This document shows positions 29,946-56,800 of a stretch of DNA of 64,000 nucleotides, piece by piece. The translations under genes were made by a program, and so were the position numbers. How positions within the stretch are numbered: the first letter of the stretch is position 1; every line of letters begins with the position of its first letter. Source of the stretch: Arbacia lixula (Eukaryota > Echinodermata > Echinoidea > Arbacioida > Arbaciidae); the NCBI GenBank assembly GCA_963669155.1, contig OZ022590.1:1884820-1948819 (forward strand), read 5' to 3'. The notes beneath the pieces are model-generated. The model had not been told where the DNA came from, searched no databases, and saw only the letters and a list, made by a program, of their open reading frames with translations.

Positions 29946-30060
29946 CCTGGGGCCATATTCATGGAGCTGGTATTCACGAAAACTTACGAGCACTAGTTAC
30001 ATTCTAAATTCTTTCCTTACTTTAGAGTTGATACAGGGCTACTCTAAGTCACTAGTAAGC
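29946..30060. mobile_element. MITE-like end, GGGGCCATATTCATG
   Basis: CTGGGGCCATATTCATGGA here is the inverse of TTTCATGAATATGGCCCCTG at about 31372-31391. They may be ends of two copies of one short MITE family; neither copy could be bounded. Confidence 0.35.
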
Positions 30061-30289
30061 ATTTCTCTCATCCTCTCAGTGACTGCCGATGTGCCAGTAT
30101 TGTGAGAAGAACGGCTGAATTGGAGAAACTTATGGTTGCAGTGCGTAGAAAACGTTTTTTTTTTTTTCCTTTTTTGGATTAGAGGAAGAGGAGGAACCCA
30201 TTGGACATATTCAGTGTTTTTTTTTTTAAATGTACACAAAATAGCTGCCCAGGTAGCTCTCTTTTTATAATACGAAAAACATCAATCGT

Positions 30290-31775
30290 TGTCCTGTTCT
30301 AAATACTGTGTGGAAAGGAGAATTACCAATTTTACCAATAGAAGTAAGAGAGGCAATAAAATAAATTAAGGAAATAGAGCACTAGGGCCTGATGAAGTAA
30401 CAAGTGACATTATTAAAGCTGGCGGGGAGGAAACAGTTGGACAATCGACAAAAATGTTCAGCAAGATACTGTAGGAAACGAAAATCACAAGCAAATGGAA
30501 GAAAGCAAAGATTATTCTTCTGCACACGAAAGAGAAGGCAGACATAAAAAAAAAAACTACCGACCGATCAGCCTACTATCTCATACGTATAAAATCTTCA
30601 CCAAAGTAATTCAAAACCGGCTTAAGATGATATTAGACCAGAACCAACCTAGGGAGCAAACGTGATTTAGAGGAGGATTTTCAAAAACAGATCATCTACA
30701 ATCAATCAATCAATCAATCAGCTCATTGGAAAGTCCAACGATAACCAGGCAGCTCAAGCTTTGTCTATGCTTCGTAGACTTCCAAAAAGCATTCGACTCC
30801 ATAGAACATTAGGACATGATCGATGCTCTAAGAGATATAGGAATTGAAGAAGGTACATTCGTATCTTGGAAGACATATATACACAGAAGTTAAAATAAAT
30901 AGAGGTGTCAGACAGGGGGACACATTACCACCCAACATTTTCACAGCAGCAATCCATGACGTGTTTATAAAGTCCAACCTTTAAGGAAAAGGAACTGATT
31001 TTAACCTCTGTGCAAGATATGGAAGTTGCGAAGTCTGAACATTCAAAGCAATTGAGTTGGCTTGCAAATGCATAATGACTAACTTTGAAACAGCAGAGGA
31101 AATAAGAATATACCATCACCAGTTAGAGAAAGTCAGCAGTTACAAGTACTTGGGCCAAATCTTAAAAATGGAGGATAATGCAAGAGAAGGGGTATTGACA
31201 AGGATAAAAGGAGGGTGGAGATGTTTTAATAAGTATAGAGAACTTTAAACTGACTTGAAAATATCACTCGCAATGAGGAGAAGGATATTTGACCAGTGCA
31301 TACTAGCCTAGTCAGTTACTAAAATTGCATGTAGCTGAATGTGCTTTAGTAACTTATTAGGCTTAGTAAGGTTTCATGAATATGGCCCCTGGTCTACCAC
31401 TAAAGAAACGGAACAGAAATTGAGAACACAAAGAGCTGTGGAAAGAAGAATGCTCAATTTAACGTTACTTGACAAAGTGAAGCACACTTACACATACGGC
31501 AGAAAAAGAAGGTCAAAAATATTGTAGTAAACATATAAAGAGATGAAATTGAGATGGGCAGGACACTTTAGAACACAAGACAGCAGATAGACCAAGAAAC
31601 TCACAGAATGGCAACCAAGAAAATGCAAGCGAAGAAGAGGTCGACAAAAAGAAGGTGGAGGGACGAAATATCATCATACACAAACACAGCAACATGGAAC
31701 AGAATGACAGCAAATAGAAGCAAATGGAAACTGATTGAGGAGGGCTTCATCCAACAATGGTTGAACAATGTCTGA
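30290..31775 (+). pseudogene. Fossil RTE-like LINE reverse transcriptase
   Basis: Several plus-strand frames give, in order, fragments of one reverse transcriptase: PDEVTSDIIKAGGEETV, NYRPISLLSHTYKIFTKVIQ, NRLKMILDQNQPREQ, a KAFDS-like block, NRGVRQGDTLPPNIF, YKYLGQILKMED, and the C-terminal region ETEQKLRTQRAVERRMLNL followed by EEGFIQQWL. Many stops and frame changes interrupt it. A small unrelated inverted-repeat piece (about 31315-31392, ending ATATGGCCCCTGG) is inserted in it. Only the RT and C-terminal half is present. It lies in the left arm of the foldback element and has no counterpart in the right arm. Confidence 0.8.
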
Positions 31776-31788
31776 TGAATAGGAGTGT

Positions 31789-32135
31789 GTTGTATTTTGA
31801 CCATGTTCTCTTAGATCATTTCTTGATAACTATGTTAAGAATTTGTGTTGCATCTATCAAAATCTTCAAACATTATGTTATAAGTATAATGTTATTTTGT
31901 CCATGTCAATATCATATTAAGCGCATGAAGGCATTTTTATAGGCCCTTTACCAAAATGATATAGATCATTTTTGCTGTTGTTTTCATCTTCATGCTTTCA
32001 ATCAATGATGTCTTTGGATTTGTCAAACTTGTCGGCCAAACAGAGATTCGTGAGGATAGTTTGTAAGTTGGTGGCCAAGTTGCAAGTCTTTGGATTTAAT
32101 AAGTCTGGCAATAAGGACTAAGCCTTCTTCCCTGT
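31789..32135 (+). repeat. Inner left arm of the foldback element
   Basis: Pairs with the reverse complement of about 32920-33300: TGTATTTTGACCATGTTCTC, TTAAGAATTTGTGTTG, CATTATGTTATAAGTAT, GAGATTCGTGAGGATAGTTT and CTGGCAATAAGGACTAAGCC recur in the same order. Divergence is visibly higher than between the outer arms. Confidence 0.85.
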
Positions 32136-32918
32136 AGATATACACACACACACCTCTACAAAGAGAACATTAGCATTAGAGCCAAACTGTCCTTGTATCA
32201 ATTTAATACTTCCCTAGTAAATTTCTTTATTTACATATTTAAAGAAACCACCCTGTTATATCTAGATTACCAACTTCTAAGGAATATGCCTGTACTGTTT
32301 ATATTAGATGTCTATAGTGGAGTATATACACATTAACAACAGTGTTACATTAAGCACTTTTTAATATATTAACTGGTACAACATAAAATGAGCCATTTTC
32401 ACCATCTCGTAATTATACTGGCATATTAGTAGCATTATTTCTGATCACATTAGCACCATTTCTTCACCTCCAAGCTCGTACCATCCCCATTTGTTTTCCA
32501 GCTGTACGCCAAAGCGTATAACTCACTAAACTTTGCATTTGAGGTTCAGACATAGGGTTGACCAACATGTATAGCTTGAAAATATCCATGGTGATTACTG
32601 ATCATCCTGCTACCTAACCAGCTAAAACAGTGAGTACAATCTTGACTATGCAACCAGAACATGGCTCCCAACTTTCATACTAGGACAATTTACTTACAAA
32701 CTAGATGACTGTGTTTTGACGATGGTATTGTAAAACAAATGTATGCAGAATTATGTCCATCACTACATGAACAATAGGAACAACTTTTAGTTTCTACTAA
32801 GATGTTAGCCTACACTTTCTAGACTGTGGAGTACATGGATGCAACCGAGTCTGTGAACATTTACGTCTGGCAATAAAGATTAAGGTCTCTGCCCTATGTG
32901 CCCCCTTGCAGAGAGCAG
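32136..32918. other. Central loop of the foldback element
   Basis: Unpaired DNA between the arms. No open frame with recognisable similarity, no transposase motif and no RNA gene seen. Confidence 0.6.
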
Positions 32919-33544
32919 GCAGGGAGGTAGGCTTAGTCCTTATTGCCAGAATTAGATCTTTACACACTGAGTTTTGTTCATGCATCCCAAAGACTCGAAT
33001 CTAGGCCACCAACACACAAACTATCCTCACGAATCTCACTTTGGCAGACATGTTTTCCAAATTCAAAGATATCATTGATTCAAAACATAAGGATGAAAGC
33101 AACAACAATAATGATCAATATCATTTTGGTTAAGGACCTATAAAATGCGCTTAGTCTGATATTGCTATTGACAAAATAACATCATACTTATAACATAATG
33201 TATGTACATTATAATCGATAAATACAACACAAATTCTTAAGATAGATATCAAGACGTGATCTGAGAGAACATGGTCAAAATACAATACACCACGACAGTT
33301 ATGTATTTCAGTTGCAAAAAAAATGAATGGTGAGCCAGTGTATATTTGAAAGAATCTAGTGAAAAAAGAAATTGTTTTTTTTTAGTGTGTTTCGGGTATG
33401 TGGACTTTGAATGCCCTGATACATGCAATAAATACGCTTTAATCACAATTCCATGTAATATATCATTTTTTGTTTTGACTTGTCACATATAATTACCCAT
33501 ACAAAAAGAATGAGCAGGGAGACGAAAAGATAAATGGAGAGATA

Positions 33545-35400
33545 TAAAGAAATTGAAATTCTGGAACATGTGGCATGCAGCTTGGAACATCTAGAATGCA
33601 CTATATCAATAAATGCAACGATTGGCGCGTACGTCAGCTAAAACAATTTGATAATTTATAAAGAAATTGAAATTTTGGAACATCTAGCATGCAGCTTGGA
33701 ACATCTAGAATGCACTACATCAATAGATGCGAGTATTGGCGCGTATGACAGCTAAAACAATACGATATATAAAGAAATTGAAATTTTGGAACATGTAGCA
33801 TGCAGCTTGGAACATGTAGAATGCACTACATCAATAGATGCAAGTATTGGCGCGTACGCAGCTAAAACAATACGATATATACAGAAATTGAAATTTTGGA
33901 ACATGTAGCATGCAGCTTGGAACATCTAGAATGCACTACATCAATAGATGCGAGTATTGGTACGTGTGGCAGCTAAAACAATCAGATATAAAGAAATTGA
34001 AATGTTGGAACATGTATAGAATGCAGCTTGGAACATGTAGAATGCACTACATCAATAGATGCGAGTATTGGCGCGTATGACAGCTAAAACAATACGATAA
34101 ATAAAGAAATTGAAATTTTGGAACATGTAGCATGCAGCTTGGAACATCTAGAATGCACTACATCAATAGATGCGAGTATTGGTGCGTATGACAGCTAAAA
34201 CAATACGATATATAAAGACATTGACATTTTGGAACATGTATAGAATGCAGCTTGGAACATGTAGAATGCACTACATCAATAGATGCGAGTATTGGCGCGT
34301 ATGACAGCTAAAACAATACGATAAATAAAGAAACTGAAATTTTGGAACATGTAGCATGCAGCTTGGAACATCTAGAATGCACTACATCAATAGATGCGAG
34401 TATTGGTGCGTATGACAGCTAAAACAATACGATATATAAAGAAATTGACATTTTGGAACATGTAGCATGCAGCTTGGAACATCTAGAATGCACTACATCA
34501 ATAGATGCGAGTATTGGCGCGTATGACAGCTAAAACAATACGATATATAAAGAAATTGAAATTTTGGAACATGTAGCATGCAGCTTGGAACATCTAGAAT
34601 GCACTACATCAATAGATGCGAGTATTGGCGCGTATGACAGCTAAAACAATACGATATATAAAGAAATTGAAATTTTGGAACATGTAGCATGCAGCTTGGA
34701 ACATCTAGAATGCACTACATCAATAGATGCGAGTATTGGCGCGTATGACAGCTAAAACAATACGATATATAAAGAAATTGAAATTTTGGAACATGTAGCA
34801 TGCAGCTTGGAACATCTAGAATGCACTACATCAATAGATGCGAGTATTGGCGCGTATGACAGCTAAAACAATACGATATATAAAGAAATTGAAATTTTGG
34901 AACATGTAGCATGCAGCTTGGAACATCTAGAATGCACTACATCAATAGATGCGAGTATTGGCGCGTATGACAGCTAAAACAATACGATATATAAAGAAAT
35001 TGAAATTTTGGAACATGTAGCATGCAGCTTGGAACATCTAGAATGCACTACATCAATAGATGCGAGTATTGGCGCGTATGACAGCTAAAACAATACGATA
35101 TATAAAGAAATTGAAATTTTGGAACATGTAGCATGCAGCTTGGAACATGTAGAATGCACTACATCAATAGATGCAAGTATTGGCGCGTACGCAGCTAAAA
35201 CAATACGATATATACAGAAATTGAAATTTTGGAACATGTAGCATGCAGCTTGGAACATCTAGAATGCACTACATCAATAGATGCGAGTATTGGCGCGTAT
35301 GACAGCTAAAACAATACGATATGTAAAGAAATTGAAATTTTGGAACATGTAGCATGCAGCTTGGAACATGTAGAATGCACTACATCAATGGATGCGAGTC
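33545..35400 (-). repeat. Right-arm array, about 17 units of ~110 bp, inverse of the left array
   Basis: Same unit as 27111-28660 but reverse complemented (AGCTAAAACAATACGATATA, GAAATTGAAATTTTGGAACA, GCATGCAGCTTGGAACATCT). About 17 copies counted by the word GCAGCTTGGAACAT. The inner units (33545-34030) are more diverged than the outer ones. Confidence 0.95.
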
Positions 35401-35570
35401 CGTTTGTCAATACAGTATGAGTGCTCTGTATCGGTACAGCATTGTACACACATGCCTTGGTATAATGCATATTCATTAGAGGGGAGGAACTTATCGTCAG
35501 CGTGTCATCGTACAGGGTCGTGTGCATACCCCTAGATGTTCCAAAACATTGCCTACCGAAAATTGCGTGG

Positions 35571-35622
35571 CCGGGCCGTACTCAGACTACCTCCTGAGCT
35601 GGTCTCAGTACGGCCCGGCCCG
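35571..35622. repeat. GC-rich palindrome in the right subterminal region
   Basis: GCCGGGCCGTACTCAG and CTCAGTACGGCCCGGC are inverted copies around a ~20-base loop, within runs of GGCCC and GGCCT. The left end has comparable GGCC-rich repeats (26670-26780). Confidence 0.75.
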
Positions 35623-35747
35623 GCCCGGCCCGGCCTGGCCTTTTCGCATTTTTTTGTGTTTACACTACAGAAATTGCGCGGCCTGGCCTAGCCCGGCCCG
35701 GCCCGGCCCGGCCTGGCCACGCAATTTTCTTGAGTGTAAATGGGGTC

Positions 35748-36139
35748 TAAGTCGCGACAATAAAATACAAAAATTAAAAAAAATAACCCCCCTTAGGACA
35801 ATCTGCGAGCAATTTAGCCATAATTGGACAAAATCACATGTCCATTAAGTTAAATATCACGGAAGAAAATTATCAAAAATAGACAGATCGACGAACAACT
35901 TTTAACAGCCAAATTATAATAAATGTTATAGAAAGGATACACCTTTGTTCAAATGCAGCGTCTTATTCAAGACTAAACAAACCGCGCTGATGAAAGTCAC
36001 GTGATAGATTTCGCGCCAGGTTCGTACGTACGTTGTGTATGTTTTGTGCATAGTGTTGCGGCAGCTGCAGTTTTCTTGCGATACTGACTTGTAGTGTCCG
36101 TCATTTGTTTTAGCTGTTTCGCTGTATTTACACAATAAA
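35748..36139 (+). promoter_or_regulatory. MCM7 proximal promoter: E-box and E2F-type site
   Basis: This 390-bp gap between the foldback element and the MCM7 ATG must hold the core promoter unless transcription starts inside the element. It contains a palindromic E-box TCACGTGA at 35997-36004 and TTTCGCGCC at 36009-36017, a perfect E2F consensus, five bases apart. In animals MCM genes are classic E2F and Myc targets. No TATA box was seen. Confidence 0.7.
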
Positions 36140-50484
<14,345 letters not shown>

Positions 50485-50511
<27 letters not shown>

Positions 50512-51045
50512 GTAGAGCCAGGACTAAAATCACCCTTTTTTAAGCACAGTCAATATTAAGATCATTCTGGTCTAAGTACAGCCAAGACTAAAATCACTCT
50601 GGTCAATGTACAGCCAATATTAAGATCTCTCTGATCTAGGTACTACGAGGACTAAAATCACTCTTTTTAAGTACAGTCACTATTAAGATCACTCTGGTCT
50701 ATGTACAGCCAAGAATAAAATCTCTCTGGTCTAAGAACAGCCGAGACTAAAATCACTGTGGTCTAAGTCAGCCAAGACTAAAATCACTCTTTTTAAGTAC
50801 AGTCAATATTAAAATCATTCTGGTCTAAGTACAATGAGGACTAAAATCACTCTTGTTTAAGTACAGTCACTATGAAGATCAGTCTGGTCTATGTATAGCC
50901 AAGACTAAAATCACTTTTGTTTAAGTACAGTCAAGATTAAGATATCTCTGGTCTAAGTACAGTCAAGATTAAGATCAGTCTGGTGTAAGTACAGCCAAGA
51001 CTAAGATGAGTCTTGTCTTAGTACAGCCAAGACAAAGGTCACTTC
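50485..51045 (+). repeat. 32-bp satellite that starts in the MCM7 stop-codon region
   Basis: About 18 units of 31-33 bp. The first unit is the last nine codons plus stop of MCM7 (GCCAAGACTAAGATTACTCT, then GGTCTAAGTA). Units 2 to 18 repeat this with small changes. Two versions tend to alternate, one with GACTAAAATCACTCT and one with ATTAAGATC(A/T)(C/T)TCTGG, suggesting a 64-bp higher-order unit. The array fills the beginning of the MCM7 3' UTR. Confidence 0.93.
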
Positions 51046-51279
51046 AAGATCTCCCAAGACATGGATGTCAGTTTTCAAGGCAAAGTCTTCATTTCAGGCA
51101 CTTCAACTAGAACTATTTAAAATCCGAACCTCTGTAATCCTTAACCATTCTTTCATGTAGTCTAAGATGTTTTGAGTATCCAGAAACTCTCCCTGTCTAG
51201 GAGAGTGATGTGTTGCAGATTTATCTAGATCAAAATATCTTGGAATTGGGAACAGATTACAAAGATGATATACAGTAGA

Positions 51280-51650
51280 TCAATTAACTGATAAGTCATA
51301 AATTAACTTGATAGGTCATACAGGTCACAGGTCAGGGTGAAATACTATGCCATTTTTTAAATGATAACATGAGATATAATTTGATCACACTCGGTAGATT
51401 AATGATATATGACAGGACAATTAAGTGATTATAATGTGAATGAGATAGTCAGAGGTCAAAGGTCAAGGTAAAATTGAGAAATGTTGCAATATGTGATAAA
51501 TTGTGAAATGTTTGACCAAATATCACCCAACGTGGTACAATGATGATATATGACAGGTCTCTCTCAATTAATATTAGACATTTTGGCAATACTTAAATGT
51601 CTCACAGGAGGTTGGCTGCACACAGTCAGATTTCTCTAGTTCTTCTTTTA
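51280..51650 (+). mobile_element. 3' fragment of a Helitron-like element
   Basis: Contains GGTCAGAGGTCAAAGGTCAAGG-type words and ends with a hairpin-like GGCTGCACACAGTCAG, then ATTTCTCTAG followed by T. The ending parallels 43677-43704 (hairpin, short spacer, CTAG). It lies in the MCM7 3' UTR. Confidence 0.5.
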
Positions 51651-51928
51651 TTGTTTCAAAGTTGTGTTGCCCCTTTAATGTATTTATTTTTATATGTGTA
51701 TATGTACATGCAACAGGAAACTAATGGTATCAAGTTCAAAGCATTGATTTGACTTGAATGTGCACATTGAAAATAGAAAGGCAGACAATATGTGATTGAA
51801 ATTGTAAATAGCTGTAGTTTTCACATAAAGTACTCAATCATTTGTTGTATGTTCATTAGGCCTACTCTAAACATACATAATCTTGTACTTTGATCTATTA
51901 TGCCTACTTTTTTTGTCATGTACATGTC

Positions 51929-51934
51929 AATAAA
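51929..51934 (+). promoter_or_regulatory. Poly(A) signal AATAAA, probable MCM7 3' end
   Basis: AATAAA followed within 10-20 bases by TTTGTTAGTGTGG, a good GT/T-rich downstream element. It would give a 3' UTR of about 1.4 kb. Confidence 0.6.
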
Positions 51935-51959
51935 TTTGTTAGTGTGGAATGTAAACAAA

Positions 51960-52744
51960 TAGTTTTAAAGTTGCTTTTGTTTTATTGACACCAATTTACA
52001 TCTTGCTGTTACCTCCAGACAACTTGTGACTACTGTGATGTTCATGTTCTGTCAATAATGCAATATCCATACAGGATAGAAAGAAAAAGTTTGTATATTT
52101 CAACAAAATAACATAGGGGATCAAGAAGATTAAGCCCCCCCCCCAAAAAAAAAAAAAAAAAAAAAATCTTATAGCCCTTGTGAATTGTTTCTTATGCCTC
52201 CAAAACTTGTTTACCGGTACGTGATAGTTCAAAATATCAAAAAATATAAAAAATTGTGCTCGCCTGACTTGTCATGACCTTCGCGTCATAACAATTCAAG
52301 ACATGCTGATTGAATATAATACCATACAAAGCTCATTTGAATAACCAGGTCATCACATACCAAGTAAACCCCCCCCCCCCCCCCCCCCCCCTGTTCTGTC
52401 TGTTACTCATTCCCTCTCCACATCGCGTTCACCGTGATTATACACAATTTTGCACATTTGAAAACCGCATCTCATCCTTGTTTTGGTTGATTCTACAATA
52501 TGTACATACGCCTTGGTGGCAAACCTGTAACCCCTTAAGCCACCTCTCTCTTGTCTCCCCCCCCCCCCCTCTCTCCCTTTGTCTCTTCCTCTGTCTGTCT
52601 CTCCCTCTTCCTTAATCCCCCCTCCCTCTCTATCTCTCCCCCTCCCCTTCTCTCTCTCCTTCTGTCTCTTCCTCTGTCTTTCTCTCTCACCCTATCCCCC
52701 CTTTCTCTATCTCTCCCCCTCTTACTCCGTTTCATGTTTTTTTC
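51960..52744. other. Spacer with homopolymer and CT-rich tracts
   Basis: C8 followed by A22 at about 52136-52165, a C22 run near 52369-52391, and a CT/CCT-rich block at 52535-52735. No gene recognised. Confidence 0.6.
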
Positions 52745-52993
52745 TTTCAAGTTCATTTATTGCACTCAGCATAAAAACAAATCACAAACGGCACACGAAG
52801 AACAGTAAGATATGAATAGAACACAACGTAAGGGACCCATTGCATTCAAAATATGCGTAAAGGAACGCGCCTTGACCCATATATTAAAAACAAAATTAAG
52901 TTCTAGATACAGACACGTCGACCCGACGGAAAGAAGTTAACAAACGTACGCATAGAGAAAATTGGTAATTATAAGAGAGGGAGATAGAGAGAA

Positions 52994-53025
<32 letters not shown>

Positions 53026-53835
53026 GAGAATGGGGGTGGCGGAAGGTTACAAGTATGCCATCAAAGAACAAAGAACATGCTATGAATGCAAATGAACGCT
53101 TTTTAAACTGTAAGTGGCTGTGGAATAAGAAGTGAACTATTCGGGCGTTGGGCTTAAATACGAGGGGGCTAAACTATTTCAGATTTTGAACACTGCAACA
53201 TAATAAGGATACTTTAGTCTTTCTTGAATTCTGCCATCTCAATGTACGTAAAATTAAAGCTGTTAGGGTTGTGTAGGCAGCCTTAAGTTATCTTCCATAC
53301 CCGTTCTGAAGCCTTTGAAGCCGTAACAAATTAGTTTTAGCACAGTATGAAAAGGTCATTGTCAAGAAATTAGTCTTAGACATGACTTGCTCGAGCTATA
53401 TTTTTTTTGTTTGAGAATAGTATGTGCACAGTCCAATTAGGGTTTTCATCAAAGCAACCAAGTTGGTCACATATTCTTGATATATACCTTCGTAACAAAT
53501 TCTGTGTTCAAAATTCTCTTCAAACCAAATAACATTGATTTGGTCTTATTTACATTAACCTGAATGTTGTTAAATAAGCCAGTGACTCAACAAATCAAAA
53601 GTGCAGGCCTACTGCAATAAACGTTGGACTTGACATATGTATTTTCCTTTAACAAATATTGCTTTGTCATCGGCATGTACAGATATTTTGGTTTAAATAA
53701 AAATCAAGGTTGCATTAATCATTTATATTTAAACAAAACAACAGAGGCCCAATTATTGATCCTTGAGGTACTCCTGATTTTGCAACGATAATGACTTATG
53801 TTTGACAGGTATGATGTAACCCACTTCGACTCTGT
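52745..53835 (-). pseudogene. Fossil CR1/Jockey-group LINE, 3' half
   Basis: Read on the minus strand from about 53835 down. The block 53785-53745 gives VAKSGVPQGSIIGPLLFC. Below it come a YADD-like catalytic motif near 53665 and the region after it, broken by stops. The 3' terminus near 52750 reads CAATAAATGAACTTGAA, like the AATAAACTTGAACC end of the LINE at 14700. A (GA)n/G run at 52975-53027 interrupts it. Truncated at its 5' side. Confidence 0.75.
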
Positions 53836-56800
53836 ACCTTGACTTTTTTTGGGGGGGGGGGGGAGGGGTGACAAAAAATACCCAAAGTGTTATGAGATAG
53901 TTGTCTATATCATTTTGTGTACAAGTAATATGTGTTGGTTCTTATATTTTATTAGAGTTTTTTTTTTTTTTTTTTGGGGGGGGGGGGGGGGAGCTGGTGT
54001 TTTTGTATGTGTTGGTGATGATAACTGTGTTGTTGTGTTAGTGATGTTGTTGACTAAATGTTAGAGAATGGATATGGTGGTGGTGGTGGTGGTAGTGGTT
54101 GTAGCTATATTGATGTTGTTCTTCTTGCTGACTTATGATTATAATCACGCTCCCTTGCTAATTGTACTCGAAATTCGTTGATGCATTCGCTGCTGGACCA
54201 GACTGTAGTACAGCGGGAGAGAGGGTGCGATATGACTACCTGTAGTCGTAGTGGAGATGGATATTGTCAATCCTGCTCCTGAAAATGTTGATTGATGACC
54301 TATTTGTAATGCCTGGTGGGATCGAGGTGATTGCAAACTATAGAGGCTGTAATGTAGGGAGCATCTGTATCGCTCAGCTCAACAAAATGCGATTTAAACT
54401 TGCACAACCTGGTGAACATTTTCAGTATTGACAAAGAAAGTACTATTCAGACAAGTGTTGTAAAAAAAAAAAAAGATAAAAATAAGTCTGAATTGAAATT
54501 CCCATAAAAGAGCGAAGCGGGATGACATTTTGTTAAGCGAACTTGGGGATTGAGGCTTTCATGGCCACGTATACACAGCTATTGCTGGACCATGCACTTT
54601 TAAGCCTACAAAGTGAACCCCGCCGGATGTAAAAGAACTCATTGTATCGCTGATCAGAATAAGATCTAAGGATTAAGGATTACAATAATCCTCACAATGG
54701 TTATGAATGACACGTTACAATAATTCATTAAATGTGATCGACTTTCTATAAACATCATCACCTACTACAATCAATCTTTCTAGTTTTGTCTTGATAATTT
54801 TTCCCCGATGCACTATCACATTCCATGTTTTATTCGTTATTCCCCTTTGCATTGTCAAATTGATTCTTGTACTAACACTGACTAATGCTTTTTAGAGTAT
54901 TTGATCATATTACTTACTTTAATTCTACTTGTAAAATCTTTCTATATAAGTTGTAGGATTCTTCAGATATAATCTTTATAAACTGCACTTTTCATTGTAA
55001 AATCTTTCGAATCTCACTAGTAATCTATGGCTTAGCTGTTCTTTTCGTGTAAACTTATTGGTAGTCTCGCTCCCCGACGCGCTATGCTGTAGCAGACGAC
55101 ACGAATTACCCATCGTTCAATTCAGAAGGCGCATTCTTAACCAACTTCCGGTTGCCAAATACGAAATAACGTACACCACAAGGGCGTCACTAATTGCAAG
55201 GTATTTTGATAATGTTCCTAAAGTCCTAGTAGTATTTTGAGGTATGTAAATCTAATTCAGTTGTTTCGGCTCGAATTGTGCATTTTACATGCTTGTTACT
55301 CAGATACAGAGCGCAATTTTATGATTAAACGTATCACTGTTGTCCATATCGAATTTATACGGTCCCGTATATTTAATATAATATTAGTGTGGACTGTACG
55401 ACGATATATAGTGCATTAGTGGATTTGAAATAGACCGGCAAATCAATATCTGCAGCCGGTGTACGAGAGTACTAGGTCGTTGAGATCCGCTGAGTTTGCA
55501 TCTGGTTCCTCTTACTGTCCTGCCTATTTGATGAATGAAAAAAAAATGTAATTGTGATTAATTCAAGAATACCTCAAATGTAGTTGCCTATTTGATGAAT
55601 GTAAAAAAAATGTAATTTTGATGAAAAAGAATACCTCAAATGTAGTTGCCGGCCTGGGCCTGGCCTGGCTAGATCTTGAACTAGATTCAAATTTTGTATT
55701 TGGTTTTTGGTGACTTTGCTAAATTACATTTAAAAATATTAATGATATGAAATGGACAGAGACCCTAACTTAGGGCCTAAGTTAACGTATTCTAGTCGTA
55801 AAGGAATAGCATGAATAGCAAGTATTGAAACGAATCCCCTATACTGCAGCAGAGTGTGCAATGCCAAAAAAGGCAATGGAGTTAAATTGGCGTAAATGTG
55901 GAGGATAGCAGCAAAGCAATGAGTAGTCTCGAGTCTGCCACACCCACTTGGCCTAAGGCCTAAGCCTCAACTAAAGGCGTAGCTAGGCCTTGGTTAGATC
56001 GTTGTCATTTAATGGTTCAGTGCGGAATATAGTGTGCAATGTGACGTTGGAGTGTATGGTGGAGAAATGGCATCCAGATGTTGATTATGCTCTCATGTGG
56101 CTGTGGTACCATGTTGTGTTGAACTTGAATGATTAAGAATAGCTTCTCCTATTTGTCACCCAAATTAGCTCTTTGGCTTCGACTACTGTAACACTGCAAC
56201 TCCAAGACCTTGACCTATCATTTCCTGCACTAAAATCTATAAAAATATTTATTTCACAAATTTTTCATGATAAAAATCCTTGGGTATCATGCACTTTCCC
56301 GACCTGCCTCCCAGTTCTAGTAACAAGGTCAAGATGGATCGCAACCTGTGTCTGACGTCTATATATCAATCTCAATATGAACTGATTTCAGTGATTGGGT
56401 CCCTAAAAGTTTCAGGTCGAGATACGATAGCTATGGGTTTCTAGTACAGTGACTCACTACATTTGTTTCCAGTTTAGAGTGCGTACATGTGTAATACTTG
56501 AACAGTTATTTACCAGGCCAACATAATCATTGTTTCCGCAGTGCCAGTAAGTTGGTAAAGTGCATAATGTCCAAATCCTCGAAGCTTTTTCTATATGAAT
56601 TATGAGAAAATATCTTTCTGTGTTTGATGAACATTTTGTCCGCCATTCTTTGCATTGTTCATTGTAATAAAAAGGAAAGACCCTGTGGTGTTGCAGTGTT
56701 GGTTATGCATCAGCTTAGTGCAGCTGATTCTCACCATGATAAGTAAAAGCATGTAATCAAACGCAACATATTATACAACATAAGAAAGCAAATTTATTCG

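Larger units (their letters stand above)
26640..35747. mobile_element. Giant 9.1-kb foldback transposon with tandem-repeat arms
   Basis: The ends GACCCCATTTACACTCAAGA (26640) and its exact inverse (ending 35747) are flanked by TAA on both sides (26637-26639, 35748-35750), a 3-bp duplication as made by PIF/Harbinger-type transposases. From each end inward: GC-rich GGCC-type subterminal repeats, a ~300-bp unique block, an array of ~110-bp units, then a unique inner arm. The arms pair as inverted repeats down to about 32135 and 32918, leaving a ~780-bp loop. The left arm carries about 3 kb of later insertions. No transposase was found, so it must be mobilised in trans. The architecture recalls the TU foldback elements known from sea urchins. 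Confidence 0.85.

Noticed and set aside
29772-30007. Overlapping 72-73-codon frames on both strands
   Set aside because: No motif, no splice context; random open frames within the foldback element.
55058-55240. 60-codon frame as a small gene
   Set aside because: No similarity recognised; more likely a 5' UTR exon or chance frame upstream of PPP2R3.
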